64,000 bases of DNA from Acinetobacter tandoii DSM 14970 = CIP 107469 (GTDB lineage: Bacteria; Pseudomonadota; Gammaproteobacteria; Pseudomonadales; Moraxellaceae), in contig NZ_KE007366.1 in NCBI RefSeq assembly GCF_000400735.1, positions 186,001-250,000 on the forward strand. Reading direction: 5' to 3'. The notes below the pieces were generated by a model. It was not told the DNA's origin. It worked only from the letters and a program-made list of their open reading frames with translations, and did not search any database. Each line of letters starts with the position of its first letter. The first letter of the stretch is position 1. Positions 37,826 through 48,400 of the stretch are shown in pieces. A program made the translations under genes and the position numbers.

Positions 37826-38524
37826 ATGCAGATTCAACTTTATCATAAACCCAATTCTCGCTCACAACGTATTGTCTGGCTTTTCGAAGAACTTGGTCTC
37901 GATTATGACATTCTGGTTTGCGACACACTAGACGATGCCAATACGCATCAATTACAGCAAGCACATCCTTTAGCAAAATTTCCAACAGTCAAAATAACAG
38001 AACTTGAACATACTTTTTTCTTATCTGAAACCAGCGCTATTGCCGAATGGTTCAGTACTCACCAGCAAAGTTTAGGTGCAATGAATTTAGACAGTTCTGC
38101 CTTAGTGGATTATTACTATTGGAAAAACTTCGCTGAAGCCACATTTATGCCAAATTTGGCATTAAAACAGATCTTTTCCCAATTGGCGATCCGAACACCT
38201 TGGCTTATCCGTTTTATTCCACGAGCCATTCAATATGGATTTAATCAAGGCTATTTAAATCCCCTACTGCAACAACAAATGCAAATGATCAATCAGCATC
38301 TCACCACACAACCGTGGGTCGCAGGCTCTCAATTCACCATCGCTGATATCTTACTCTGGTTTCCATTACACTCCTGCACCCATCTAAATGACCGTTATAT
38401 GCGCTACCCTGCGATTAATAGTTATTTACAACAGATTGAAGATAGACCCGCCTTTCAACGGGCTTTGTCAAAAGGTCAATGGTCTGCCCCAATCTTCAAA
38501 CAGTATTGGGCCGTAGCCAACTAA
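37826..38524 (+). CDS. Glutathione S-transferase family protein
   Basis: A 232-residue GST-like protein. The N-terminal thioredoxin-fold domain starts MQIQLYHKPNSRSQRIVWLF, with Ser in the catalytic turn. It carries the cis-Pro region KFPTVKI and SETSAIAEWF for glutathione binding. The C-terminal helical domain has the N-capping box motif FTIADILLWFPLH. The substrate is unknown. It converges with the oxidoreductase gene at 38527, only 2 bp apart and with no terminator seen. Confidence 0.88.
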   Translation: MQIQLYHKPNSRSQRIVWLFEELGLDYDILVCDTLDDANTHQLQQAHPLAKFPTVKITELEHTFFLSETSAIAEWFSTHQQSLGAMNLDSSALVDYYYWKNFAEATFMPNLALKQIFSQLAIRTPWLIRFIPRAIQYGFNQGYLNPLLQQQMQMINQHLTTQPWVAGSQFTIADILLWFPLHSCTHLNDRYMRYPAINSYLQQIEDRPAFQRALSKGQWSAPIFKQYWAVAN

Positions 38525-38526
38525 TA

Positions 38527-39771
38527 TTAAGCACTTTTGCGGGAGTTGATTTGCCCTTGAATCACGGCTTTTAAATTCCCCTTCACATAATGGAAGAACA
38601 CTTTAAGCGGAGAAAGTTTCGGATTTGGCTGTTTACCCTGCGCAATGGTCTTAAATTGAGCGGCATACCAAATAATTTCCATAATGGCCATTTTATCCAC
38701 TATTGGAATACCTGTTTTAATCTTATCCACCGCATAACGGACATCTAGCCCAACCAATAAACGTTCGGTCAAATCGGTTTCTACGGCAAATGGACGTGCA
38801 ATCCCGATAAAATCACAGGCGCCACTATCAAGTGCAGCATTCATGCCTTGCGCTGTACGGAAGCCACCTGTCACCATCAAGTGACAACTGACTTGTTGAC
38901 GGATTTTTTCAGCAAAGTCGAGGAAATAGGCTTCGCGAGCGATGGTGCTGGCTTTACGTTTATCTTCTTTTGCTCCTGCCATGGCAGGTGCTTCATAGGT
39001 ACCGCCCGAAATTTCAATCAGGTCAATACCTGCTGCATCAATCGCTTTAAACACAGCAATCACATCTTCTTCAGTGATGCCACCACGTTGGAAATCAGCA
39101 GAATTCAGTTTAACCGAAATAATAAAGTTATCTGATGTCGCTGCACGAACAGCTTGGTAAATTTCTAGCAAAAAGCGCATACGATTTTCAATGCTACCGC
39201 CCCATTGATCTTGACGTTTGTTGGTCAAGGGCGAGAGAAACTGACTAATCAGATAACCATGTGCACCATGCAGTTGCACACCTTCAAATCCCGCTTTTTC
39301 ACAGACCTGCGCTGCATGGGCAAAGCGTTGAATAATGTCTAAAATTTCATCTTCACGAAGTTCACGTGGTGTACCAAAAGTGGTAGCAAGCATTGGACTA
39401 AACGGCACTGCCGAAGGGGCTACGGTTTCTTTATTTAAACCTTTCGGGCATTGTCGCCCTGGATGGGATAGCTGAACCAACTGCACCATCCCATATTGCT
39501 TACCCAAAGCTGCCCATTGACTCAGCTCAGCCATGTCACGTTCAGATTCAACTACAACAACACCGGGCTCATTCTTGGCACGAAAATCTACCATGACATT
39601 CCCCGTAATTGCACAGCCCAAGCCCCCTTTTGCCCAAGCTTCGTATAAACCTAAATGTAATCGATTCGGTTGTCCCGCATGGTTGGCTAAAGCCTCACTC
39701 ATTGCGCCTTTAATAATACGGTTTTTAAAGGTTGTATTTCGAATTTGCAAAGACGCTGCAATATGACTCAT
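38527..39771 (-). CDS. NADH:flavin oxidoreductase, old-yellow-enzyme family
   Basis: A 414-residue FMN-dependent reductase of the NADH:flavin oxidoreductase/NADH oxidase class. It has the N-terminal LQIRNTTFKNRIIKGAMSEA, LVQLSHPGRQ for flavin/substrate contacts, AGFEGVQLHGAHGYLISQFL (catalytic His pair region) and LNSADFQRGG. It lacks the C-terminal FeS and FAD domains found in FadH. Likely substrates are activated alkenes such as enones or enoates. It lies 62 bp after yejF on the same strand and may be the last gene of that operon. Confidence 0.87.
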   Translation of the reverse strand: MSHIAASLQIRNTTFKNRIIKGAMSEALANHAGQPNRLHLGLYEAWAKGGLGCAITGNVMVDFRAKNEPGVVVVESERDMAELSQWAALGKQYGMVQLVQLSHPGRQCPKGLNKETVAPSAVPFSPMLATTFGTPRELREDEILDIIQRFAHAAQVCEKAGFEGVQLHGAHGYLISQFLSPLTNKRQDQWGGSIENRMRFLLEIYQAVRAATSDNFIISVKLNSADFQRGGITEEDVIAVFKAIDAAGIDLIEISGGTYEAPAMAGAKEDKRKASTIAREAYFLDFAEKIRQQVSCHLMVTGGFRTAQGMNAALDSGACDFIGIARPFAVETDLTERLLVGLDVRYAVDKIKTGIPIVDKMAIMEIIWYAAQFKTIAQGKQPNPKLSPLKVFFHYVKGNLKAVIQGQINSRKSA

Positions 39772-39833
39772 GGGAACTTCCTCATTTTTTTATTTAGGTG
39801 TTTTACTCTAATCAGTTTGTTACTGAGGTCAAG

Positions 39834-41462
39834 TCATTTCTGACAATTTATTTTGTCAACTTTGTCAATTGAATGATATTGACTGGCTTGGATCAATTGC
39901 TGGGTATACAGATGTAAAGGATGAGCAAATAGTGCTTCCGTGGTCTGCATTTCAATCATTTGCGATGCACGTAATACCAAAACTTTTTGACTAATCGCAC
40001 GTACCACATGTAGGTCATGGCTAATCAATAAATAACTCAGTTGATACCGCTGCTGTAAGCGGCGCAATAGCTGCACAATTGCTCGCTGTGTCGTACGGTC
40101 TAAAGAAGATGTCGGTTCATCTAAGATAATCAACTGTGGTTTTAGCACCAACGCTCGCGCCAAAGCCACCCGCTGACGCTGACCACCTGATAGTTCATGA
40201 GGATAACGATGTTTGAACCTATCATCCAACTCAACATCCAATAGAGCCTGACTCACTTTCGCTTCAATATGATTTTCATGTTGATAACCGAGCGTCAATC
40301 CTTCAGCAATAATCTGTTGTACGGTTAAACGTGGGTTTAAGCTGCTAAAAGGATCTTGAAAAACAATCTGGAAATTGGCACGAAGCGGACGTAATTGTTT
40401 TTGATTCAGGGCATTTAAATTCTGCTGTTGAAACAGAATCTGTCCTTGACTCTGAATCAAACGCACAATAGCTAAGGCCAAAGAACTTTTACCCGACCCA
40501 CTTTCCCCCACAATACCAATACATTCTCCTTGCATTAAGGTTAGATGAGGAATTTCAACTGCAATCTGCTGACCCTTCACACGATTCAGCCACCCCTGTT
40601 TAATTGGATACTGTACCAATAACTGTTCGAGTTGCAGTAGAGTCGGTGTCAGAGCAGGCGCCAGTGCCTCACCAAAATCATGGTTCATTAATTCACTAGT
40701 ATAGGATGTTGCAGGATGTTGAAACACCTGCTCGGTAGCACCCTGTTGCTCGACACGTCCCTGATTCATCACAATCACATCATCCGCATATTGGCGAACC
40801 AAATTCAAATCATGGCTAATTAGAATCAGTGACATCTTGCGCTGCTGTTGCAGCGTCTTAATCAAATCTAGAATCTGTATTTGCAGGGTCACATCCAAAG
40901 CAGTTGTCGGTTCATCTGCAATTAAAATTTCAGGGTCTAATGCTAAGGCAGCAGCGATCATTACCCGCTGTCGTTGACCACCCGAAAGCTGATGAGGATA
41001 ACGCTTTAGCAGAGCTTCTGTTTGAGTTAATCCAACATCATTTAATAACTGTATCACCCGCTGACGGACAACTTGTTTAGATAAGCCTTGTAGAATTAAG
41101 GTTTCTCCAACAATTTTTTCAACCTGATGTAATGGATTCAATGCAGCCATTGGGTCTTGGAAAATTAGGGCAATTTTATGACCACGAATAGACTGTAATT
41201 GCTGGGCAGAAAGTTTGAGTAAATCAATATCAGCATAATTGACTCTGCCTGATCTGAGCAAACTTGAGGGCAATAAACCTAGTAGCGCTAAACAACTGAT
41301 CGTTTTACCCGAACCACTCTCCCCCACCAGAGCCAATGTTTTACCCCGATGCAATTGAAAGGATAAATTGTCCAGTAATGTCATTTGTTCGTGTTGAATA
41401 TGCAATTTTTGGACATCTAAAATCACACTTGCTGCATGGTTATTGTCGTGGATCGAATGCAT
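39834..41462 (-). CDS. yejF: Peptide ABC transporter, fused double ATPase (YejF/NppD type)
   Basis: A 542-residue cytosolic ATPase with two full ABC domains. Domain 1 has Walker A GESGSGKT, signature LSGGQRQRVMIAAALALDPE and Walker B ILIADEPTTALD. Domain 2 has Walker A GESGSGKSS, signature LSGGQRQRVALARALVLKPQ and Walker B IILDEPTSSLD. It powers import of oligopeptides, microcin C-like compounds or peptidyl nucleosides. The ATG complement at 41460-41462 is preferred because GGAGG precedes it. An upstream TTG is less likely. It overlaps yejE by 23 bp, so expression is coupled. Confidence 0.93.
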   Translation of the reverse strand: MHSIHDNNHAASVILDVQKLHIQHEQMTLLDNLSFQLHRGKTLALVGESGSGKTISCLALLGLLPSSLLRSGRVNYADIDLLKLSAQQLQSIRGHKIALIFQDPMAALNPLHQVEKIVGETLILQGLSKQVVRQRVIQLLNDVGLTQTEALLKRYPHQLSGGQRQRVMIAAALALDPEILIADEPTTALDVTLQIQILDLIKTLQQQRKMSLILISHDLNLVRQYADDVIVMNQGRVEQQGATEQVFQHPATSYTSELMNHDFGEALAPALTPTLLQLEQLLVQYPIKQGWLNRVKGQQIAVEIPHLTLMQGECIGIVGESGSGKSSLALAIVRLIQSQGQILFQQQNLNALNQKQLRPLRANFQIVFQDPFSSLNPRLTVQQIIAEGLTLGYQHENHIEAKVSQALLDVELDDRFKHRYPHELSGGQRQRVALARALVLKPQLIILDEPTSSLDRTTQRAIVQLLRRLQQRYQLSYLLISHDLHVVRAISQKVLVLRASQMIEMQTTEALFAHPLHLYTQQLIQASQYHSIDKVDKINCQK

Positions 41463-42450
41463 CTCGTGCAGCCTCCCCAATATAAATCAAAAGTGACAAG
41501 ACAATTGCCAGCGTGAAGAAACCTGATAAAGCCAACCACGGTGCATTTAAATTGTTTTTACCCTGTAACAAGAGTTCCCCCAAGGAAGCCGTATCAGCAG
41601 GTAATCCAAGCCCCAAAAAGTCCAAAGCAGCTAAAGCAGTAATATTGGCAGTTAACATAAAAGGGAGCTGTGACAAACTGGAACTAATGACATTCGGTAA
41701 AATATGCCGAACTATAATACGTGTATCAGAAACCCCTAGCGCACGCGCAGCTCGAACATAATCGAAATTTCGTGCACGTAAAAACTCCGTCCGAACTAAA
41801 TTCACCAACGTGGTCCAACCGAAGAACAACATGATCAAAAATAACCAATACACACTCGGAGTAAAGATACTGACTAAAATCATCACCATAAACAGCATGG
41901 GCAAACCACCCCAAACTTCTAATATACGTTGACCAATTAAGTCGACCCAACCGCCATAATAGCCTTGTATTGCACCCACAAAGATACCAATCACCGCCGA
42001 AAATAGTGTTACAGCAAAACCGAACAATAGAGAAACACGTAAGGCATATAAAATTCTGGCGAGCACATCTCGGCCTTGATCATCCGTCCCTAACCAATTT
42101 TGCGCTGTTGGTTCAGACGGAACAGGGACAGCTAAATCTAAATTTGGCGTTTGTGCTGCGTACCGAATCACGGGCCATACCGCCCAGCCCTGATCAGCAA
42201 TCAATTGCTGTACTACAGGATCTTTATAATCAGCTTCTGTTTCAAATACCCCGCCAAATGTGGTTTCGGGATAGCTCTTAAATACAGGAAAATAAAAAGA
42301 CTGCTGATATTTGACCAATAAGGGTTTTTCATTGGCAATTAAATTTGCAGCTAAGGACACTGCAAAAATCAGACTAAATAAAATTAAGCAAAGAAACCCC
42401 AAACGGTTTTGTCGAAAACGTTGTAGACGTGTTTGAATCATGGGAGACAT
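41440..42450 (-). CDS. yejE: Peptide ABC transporter permease (YejE/NppC type)
   Basis: A 336-residue inner-membrane permease. One N-terminal membrane segment is followed by a long periplasmic part and a BPD_transp_1 domain. NWLGTDDQGRDVLARILYAL is the family hallmark and the EAA loop is RAARALGVSDTRIIVRHILP. The long segment from FYFPVFKSYPETTFGG to IRYAAQTPNLDL is typical of YejE. The start overlaps the yejB stop by one base. Confidence 0.93.
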   Translation of the reverse strand: MSPMIQTRLQRFRQNRLGFLCLILFSLIFAVSLAANLIANEKPLLVKYQQSFYFPVFKSYPETTFGGVFETEADYKDPVVQQLIADQGWAVWPVIRYAAQTPNLDLAVPVPSEPTAQNWLGTDDQGRDVLARILYALRVSLLFGFAVTLFSAVIGIFVGAIQGYYGGWVDLIGQRILEVWGGLPMLFMVMILVSIFTPSVYWLFLIMLFFGWTTLVNLVRTEFLRARNFDYVRAARALGVSDTRIIVRHILPNVISSSLSQLPFMLTANITALAALDFLGLGLPADTASLGELLLQGKNNLNAPWLALSGFFTLAIVLSLLIYIGEAARDAFDPRQ

Positions 42451-43514
42451 TAGTGTTTCCCTCGCGATTCAAAATCAATTCGTGGGTCAACCCATTGATA
42501 GAGCACATCACAAATTAAACGCAGAATTAAGCCCAATAAGGTGAAAATAAATAACGTCCCGAAGATGACGGGATAATCGCGCTGAATAATGGCTTCAAAT
42601 CCTAACAACCCTAAGCCATCAAGGTTAAATACAATCTCGATAAATAAATTGCCGACAAAGAAAATACTGACGAATGCCTCGGGTAAACCCGCCATAATCA
42701 CCAATACAGCATTCCGAAATATATGCCCATACTGAATACGAGATTCACTCAAGCCTTTAGCACGAGCTGCCCAAACATAAGGTTTGTTTAGTTCTTCCAA
42801 AAAAGAATATTTGGTTAAATAAGCCAAACTGGCAAAGCCTCCCAAAACCATCGCTAACAATGGCAAGCTTAAGTGCCAGAAATAGTCTTGAATTTTGCCC
42901 AGCAAACTCAATTGTTGAAAATTATCCGAGACCAAGCCTTGCAACGGGAACCATTGAAAATAGCTGCCACCTGCAAAAAAAACAATTAACAAAATAGCAA
43001 AAACAAAAGCTGGAACTGCATAGCCAATGGCTAAAATAAGCGAGGTAGTTTTATCAAACCATAAACCATGTTGCTTGGCTTTTTTAATCCCCAAGGGAAT
43101 CGCAATAGAATAAATCAGCAAACTGCTCCACAACCCGAGTGAAACAGAGACGGGCATTTTTTCCCAAATTAATTGCGTCACAGGTTTATCTTTAAAAAAG
43201 CTCACGCCAAAATCCAAGCTGACATAATTCTTAAGCATTACGGCAAAACGCATATACGCTGGCTGATCAAAACCATACTGGGCTTCAATCTGACGAAGCA
43301 TCTCCTGACTCAGCCCTTTTGCACCTTGATAATTACTGTTTTCTGTAGAGATACCTGCTTTTGCGGCTTGCAAGCGCTGAAAAGACTCTGCCTGCTGAAT
43401 GGCACGCTCTACGGGACCACCGGGAGCAATCTGAATCACGGCAAAATTAATGCACAGAATAAAAAATAAGGTTGGAATGATCAGGAATAACCTTTTTAGA
43501 ATATACGTACCCAA
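42450..43514 (-). CDS. yejB: Peptide ABC transporter permease (YejB/NppB type)
   Basis: A 354-residue permease with six membrane segments that starts MGTYILKRLFLIIPTLFFIL. It has FAVIQIAPGGPVERA at the first loop, the YejB-type insert with KAGISTENSNYQGAKG, and an EAA motif in AARAKGLSESRIQYGHIFRN. It pairs with the YejE-type permease to form the membrane channel. It lies 76 bp after the binding protein gene. Confidence 0.93.
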   Translation of the reverse strand: MGTYILKRLFLIIPTLFFILCINFAVIQIAPGGPVERAIQQAESFQRLQAAKAGISTENSNYQGAKGLSQEMLRQIEAQYGFDQPAYMRFAVMLKNYVSLDFGVSFFKDKPVTQLIWEKMPVSVSLGLWSSLLIYSIAIPLGIKKAKQHGLWFDKTTSLILAIGYAVPAFVFAILLIVFFAGGSYFQWFPLQGLVSDNFQQLSLLGKIQDYFWHLSLPLLAMVLGGFASLAYLTKYSFLEELNKPYVWAARAKGLSESRIQYGHIFRNAVLVIMAGLPEAFVSIFFVGNLFIEIVFNLDGLGLLGFEAIIQRDYPVIFGTLFIFTLLGLILRLICDVLYQWVDPRIDFESRGKH

Positions 43515-43590
43515 TTACTTATCCTTATCTTCAGCATTATTTATCCCCAAATCTGGCTGCATCACTCAAAATGAAGATGCCCTCTCGTAG

Positions 43591-45441
43591 TTATTTACCG
43601 AGAAATTGACTGACTTTTTTGGCTTGTGCAGGGTCACTCCACCAATAGTCTAAGCCTAAAGATAATTTTGGCTTCACTTTAGGTTGATGATACATATTCC
43701 AATACGCATACCAATTGTCATTTTTACCATAGGTTAGGATTTGATAGTAACCTGCACGTAGTAATCGATCCAACACTCGGGTACGTAGAATTAATTGTTG
43801 CCGATTGGGTGCTTGAATCACCTGCTGAACAGCAGCATCGATGGCGGCATTTTGTATGCCTGCATAATTATAGTTACCAAACTCACGTGCTGCACTGCTA
43901 CTCCACATTTGCGCTTGCTCGCTGCCAGGGGAAAGCGATTGTGGCATTTCCAAGGTGGTCACATCAAATTCGTAACGACGCATTCGTTCCATATATTGCG
44001 AGACATCAACCTGACGTAACTTCACATTGATACCTAATTTTTTTAGGTTTCGAACCCACGGCATAATCGTACGCTGTGCACCTTCTTGATAAAGCAACAC
44101 TTCAAACTGGATCGCCCGTCCATTTTTACCATACAACTGCCCTTGTCGATATTGGTAACCCGCCTTCAGCAAAATAGTGCGTGCTTGGAGTAAATTCGGG
44201 CGATTGAATCCACCTGCATCCGATTTGGGATACCGCCAATTGGAGAGCGCACCTTGTCGCTGCACAGGATGTAACTTGGGTAAATAAGGTTGTAATAATT
44301 TTAACTCAGCAGCACTCGGTTGTCCCGTTGCTGCCAATTCGCTGTTCTGAAAATGGCTTTGCAAACGCTGATACTGTCCATAGAACAATGCTTTATTCAG
44401 CCATTCAAAATCATAGGCATAACTTAATGCCTGACGAAAATAAATATCATTAAATGGATCTTTCCGCGTATTCAAGACCAAACTCTGATTGACCACGGGT
44501 CGGGCAAAACGATGACTATATCGCTTGACCAATCCTGCTGTTACAGCAGGAAATTGATAGCCCGTGACCCATGTCTTGGTCTTCTTTTCTTCATGTAAAG
44601 TGTACTGTCCCGACTTAAAACCTTCAAAGGCAATATCATTATTACGGTAATAGACATATTTCAGCCGATCAAAATTATAACGACCACGATTGACCATTAA
44701 ATCTTTTGCCCAATAATTTGGATTGCGTTTATAGGTAATACTGCGCCCTGCATCAATGCGTTCAATTAAATAAGGACCCGAGCCTAAGATGGGGTGTAAG
44801 GTAATTCGAGTAAAATCCTTATTTTTCCAATCTAATTTGGAATAAATGGGTAAACTCGCCACAATCAGTGGCATTTCCTTGTTTTTGCTCGACTTAAAAA
44901 TAAATTTAACTTGTGATTTGGACAAGACTTCTGTTTTCGCCAAATTCGACAAATACATCTGTAAGCCCAAGTTGGCTTTGGTTTGATATGCATCAAAACT
45001 GAATTTAACATCCTCTGCCGTCACAGGTGTTCCATTGCTAAAACGTGCCCGAGGATTCAAATGAAAAATAATAAATTGTGGATTTACGGGGTCAAACGTG
45101 ACTTGATCTGCCAATAACGGATACATCACCCCAGATTCATCTAAGGAATTATCCATCAACGTATCGAATAAATAATTGACACCTTCTGTTGCACTACCTT
45201 TGCCATTCATACTGTTGAGATTATCAAAAGTACCCGTTGCTGCAGTGCTGATATATCCGCCTTTTGGGGCCTGAGGGTTAGCATAAGGCATTGCCCTCAG
45301 TTTGGTATATTGGGGCTGACTATGTACAGCAATATACGGCGTAGTCTGCAAAGCCGACCACACCTGCTGCGTCACCATACTACTGCTTAAACATAGCAAT
45401 AGCATGGCAACTTTTTGGCTCGTTAAACGAACATCTGACAT
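43591..45441 (-). CDS. yejA: Periplasmic peptide-binding protein of the Yej/Npp importer
   Basis: A 616-residue SBP_bac_5 protein. The signal peptide ends near QVWSA (residue 30). The domain starts PQAPKGGYISTAATGTFDNL, as in the YejA/NppA subgroup. Further features are RFSNGTPVTAEDVKFSFDAY, GSGPYLIERIDAGRSITYKR and a C-terminal LDYWWSDP motif. It delivers the peptide substrate to the yejBEF permease. Only one binding protein is present here, whereas P. aeruginosa has two. It starts 14 bp after the mltD stop, so it is probably in one operon with it. Confidence 0.92.
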   Translation of the reverse strand: MSDVRLTSQKVAMLLLCLSSSMVTQQVWSALQTTPYIAVHSQPQYTKLRAMPYANPQAPKGGYISTAATGTFDNLNSMNGKGSATEGVNYLFDTLMDNSLDESGVMYPLLADQVTFDPVNPQFIIFHLNPRARFSNGTPVTAEDVKFSFDAYQTKANLGLQMYLSNLAKTEVLSKSQVKFIFKSSKNKEMPLIVASLPIYSKLDWKNKDFTRITLHPILGSGPYLIERIDAGRSITYKRNPNYWAKDLMVNRGRYNFDRLKYVYYRNNDIAFEGFKSGQYTLHEEKKTKTWVTGYQFPAVTAGLVKRYSHRFARPVVNQSLVLNTRKDPFNDIYFRQALSYAYDFEWLNKALFYGQYQRLQSHFQNSELAATGQPSAAELKLLQPYLPKLHPVQRQGALSNWRYPKSDAGGFNRPNLLQARTILLKAGYQYRQGQLYGKNGRAIQFEVLLYQEGAQRTIMPWVRNLKKLGINVKLRQVDVSQYMERMRRYEFDVTTLEMPQSLSPGSEQAQMWSSSAAREFGNYNYAGIQNAAIDAAVQQVIQAPNRQQLILRTRVLDRLLRAGYYQILTYGKNDNWYAYWNMYHQPKVKPKLSLGLDYWWSDPAQAKKVSQFLGK

Positions 45442-45455
45442 CTTAGATTAACGAA

Positions 45456-48400
45456 TTAAAGATTCGGAACTTTAATCACGTCACCAATTTTTAATTGCGC
45501 CGATGGCTTTAAATCATTCATTTCAGCCAAAGCACTCGCCTCAACACCATAACGTGCAGCCAAGCGAATCAGATTATCGCCTGATTTCACTTTATATTCT
45601 TTCACCGTTTTAGGAATTAGAATGGTTTGACCGACCTGTAAACCAGTACGCGAACTCATATCATTTAGACTTGCCAATTCAGCAACTGAAATACCCGTAC
45701 GACTCGCAATTGAATTTAATGATTCACCCGATTTTACTGTATATTTTTCAGTATCTTTACTGCTTACACTGCTCTTTTTCACAGTTGCATCAGCTTTGGT
45801 CGTGGTCTTGCTCGGCAAATCACCTTCAATTTTTAAACGTTGTCCAACACGAACCGAAGCATTGGTTGACAAGTCATTTAGCGCCGCCAAATAACTTAAC
45901 TGCAAGTGATATTTCTTGGCTATGCTGCTTAAGGTCTCACCTGATTTCACCACATGGAGGTCTTTTGTAGTAACCGAACTCTCAGCTGGCTGTTCAATCT
46001 CAGGAACTTCCCCTGTGAGTTTTAATCGCTGTCCAACACGAACATTGGCATTACGACTCAAGCCATTTAAGGTCGCTAAATTGGCTTGGTTTAAATTGTA
46101 TTTACTGGCAATAGCGGACAAACTATCTCCTGACTGCACCACATAACTTTCTGGCACAGTAGAACCTGCTGGGACTTTAATAGTTTGTCCAACATAAACA
46201 CCACTGTTGGTTGAAATCTTATTCAATTCAGCCAAATCACTGAGCGAAATTTTCGACTGTGATGCAATGCTATATAAAGTATCGCCACGCTGAACTTTAT
46301 AGGTTTCAGTTTTAATGTGGGTATCCACATTTGGACTATCTACTTTTGCCACGACACTTTTTGCCGATGCATCCTGATTTACGGTATTGATCGGAACATT
46401 GATTTTTTGTCCAACCATTAAATTGCTACCTGCATTTAAGCCAGGCGTCAATTCAGCCAACTCTTGATTAGATAAAGCATAACGGTCAGCAATCAGCTTT
46501 AAATACTCACCGCGTTTCACCACGTAAGATTTAGTTTTAATGCTGCTCTTTGCGGTCGTTTTTTCAGTCGATTTCTTCTCTGTAGTTAAACCACTGTCCT
46601 TTAAAGACAATTTCTGCCCCACAAACAGACCACTGGTCACGGTCAAATCATTATAATCAGCCAACTGCTTCACCGATAAGCCAAACTGGTTTGCGACGCT
46701 GGTCAAATTATCATTGGCCTGCACCACATAACTGTCTGGTTTGCTATTCGCACTATTAGGAGTGCGATCTTGTGCAACAGGTTTAGCATCATATAAATAA
46801 ATACTGGTGCCCACATATAACATCGCATTTGGATCAATCTGATTCCATTTGGCAACGTCACGCCAGTTCACGCCGTTTTTCAATGCAATCGTTGCTAAGG
46901 TATCACCTGGCAGAACTGTATAAGTGGTACGTTTACCTTTAGGTGGCACGACCACAATTTCCGAAGCCGTTTTGACGTAGTTCTTGTCTTTATTTAGCTG
47001 CGCTTCATCAGAATCAAGTTTGGTATTGTCTGTCACCGACTTTGGATAAGAGAAGCCTTTGGTTAACTCTTTACCTTGTTGCTCTGCGACAGATTGACTA
47101 GTCTGAATTGCGGTCAGTTTAATCTTGCCATCATAAGGATCGACAATTTCTGTTCCTTGCGGTGCAATCTGTTTGATCTCTGCAACCACTTGTTCTTGTT
47201 CAGCTTTGGTTGCTACAGGTTGCAAGACCTGATCGACAGTTTTGCGCACATCCTCAGCTTGAACTGCCGCCATAATTTGCTCACGCTCTGCGGCAGAAAT
47301 TGGCGGTTCAACACTTACAGGCTTCACATCTTTGGCTGGTGTGACTGCAACAGGAATACGTGGCGCGCTCGGTACAATTGTACTCGAAGCGAAAGCAGCC
47401 AATGCATCTGCACCACGTGGTGTAGTCGATAAAGGACGTCCTGTGTTCGTTGTCACTGAAGTAGTGGTCTTAGTATCTGTGGTTTTTGGGTTATTACTTG
47501 CAACCAAAGCAGGTGGAGTCACTTTACTTGGCGTAATCACTGTCGCAGTCGAAGTATTAGTCATCGGAGCAGCACTCGCCCATAGACCGCCTGAGCTCGA
47601 TTGCAATTTAGATAACTTGGCATCAATCGACGGACTAATATCCGCAGGGATCAAAATACGCATTGGGCTGGTCGTATCAATCTGATCACCACGATGACCT
47701 GGATTGAGCGCATACAATTCAGCGCGACTTAAACCTGTAACCGCAGCAATATCATTTAAGTTCGCTGGCCCTACACTAATTTCTCTAAAGTGTGGTCGGT
47801 TAGCAATCGGAGGTAATGTCACACCATAAGCATTCGGATTCTTAACAATTTGCGCGACTGCCAAGAAACGTGGCACATAGTTCATGGTTTCTTGTGGTAA
47901 ACGTAAAGACCAATAATCAGTAGGTAAACCAGCCTCACGGTTACGGTTAATTGCTTGTTGAATACGGCCTGGACCCGCATTATATGCTGCCAAAGCCAAT
48001 TCCCAAGAACCAAATTGGTTATACAGACTACCTAAGAATTCATAAGCTGCACGGGTAGATTCAACCACATCACGACGACCATCATACATACCTGACTGTT
48101 TAAGTCCGTAAATACGTCCCGTACTTGGAATAAACTGCCAAAGTCCTGCTGCTGCTGCACTACTGGTTGCCGCAGGGTCATAAGAACTTTCAATAATTGG
48201 TAATAGTGCGAGTTCAGTCGGTAAACCACGACGCTCGGCTTCTTTTACAGTATGGTAAAGATAACGTGAGGCACGCGCACTTAAACGCTCAATATAAGGC
48301 TGTCGAGAGACAAACCAACTGCGCTGCGCTTCAATACGTGAATCCCAGTGATTAAGATCCATTTTAAAACCGACAGTCATGCGCTTCCACACATCACCAT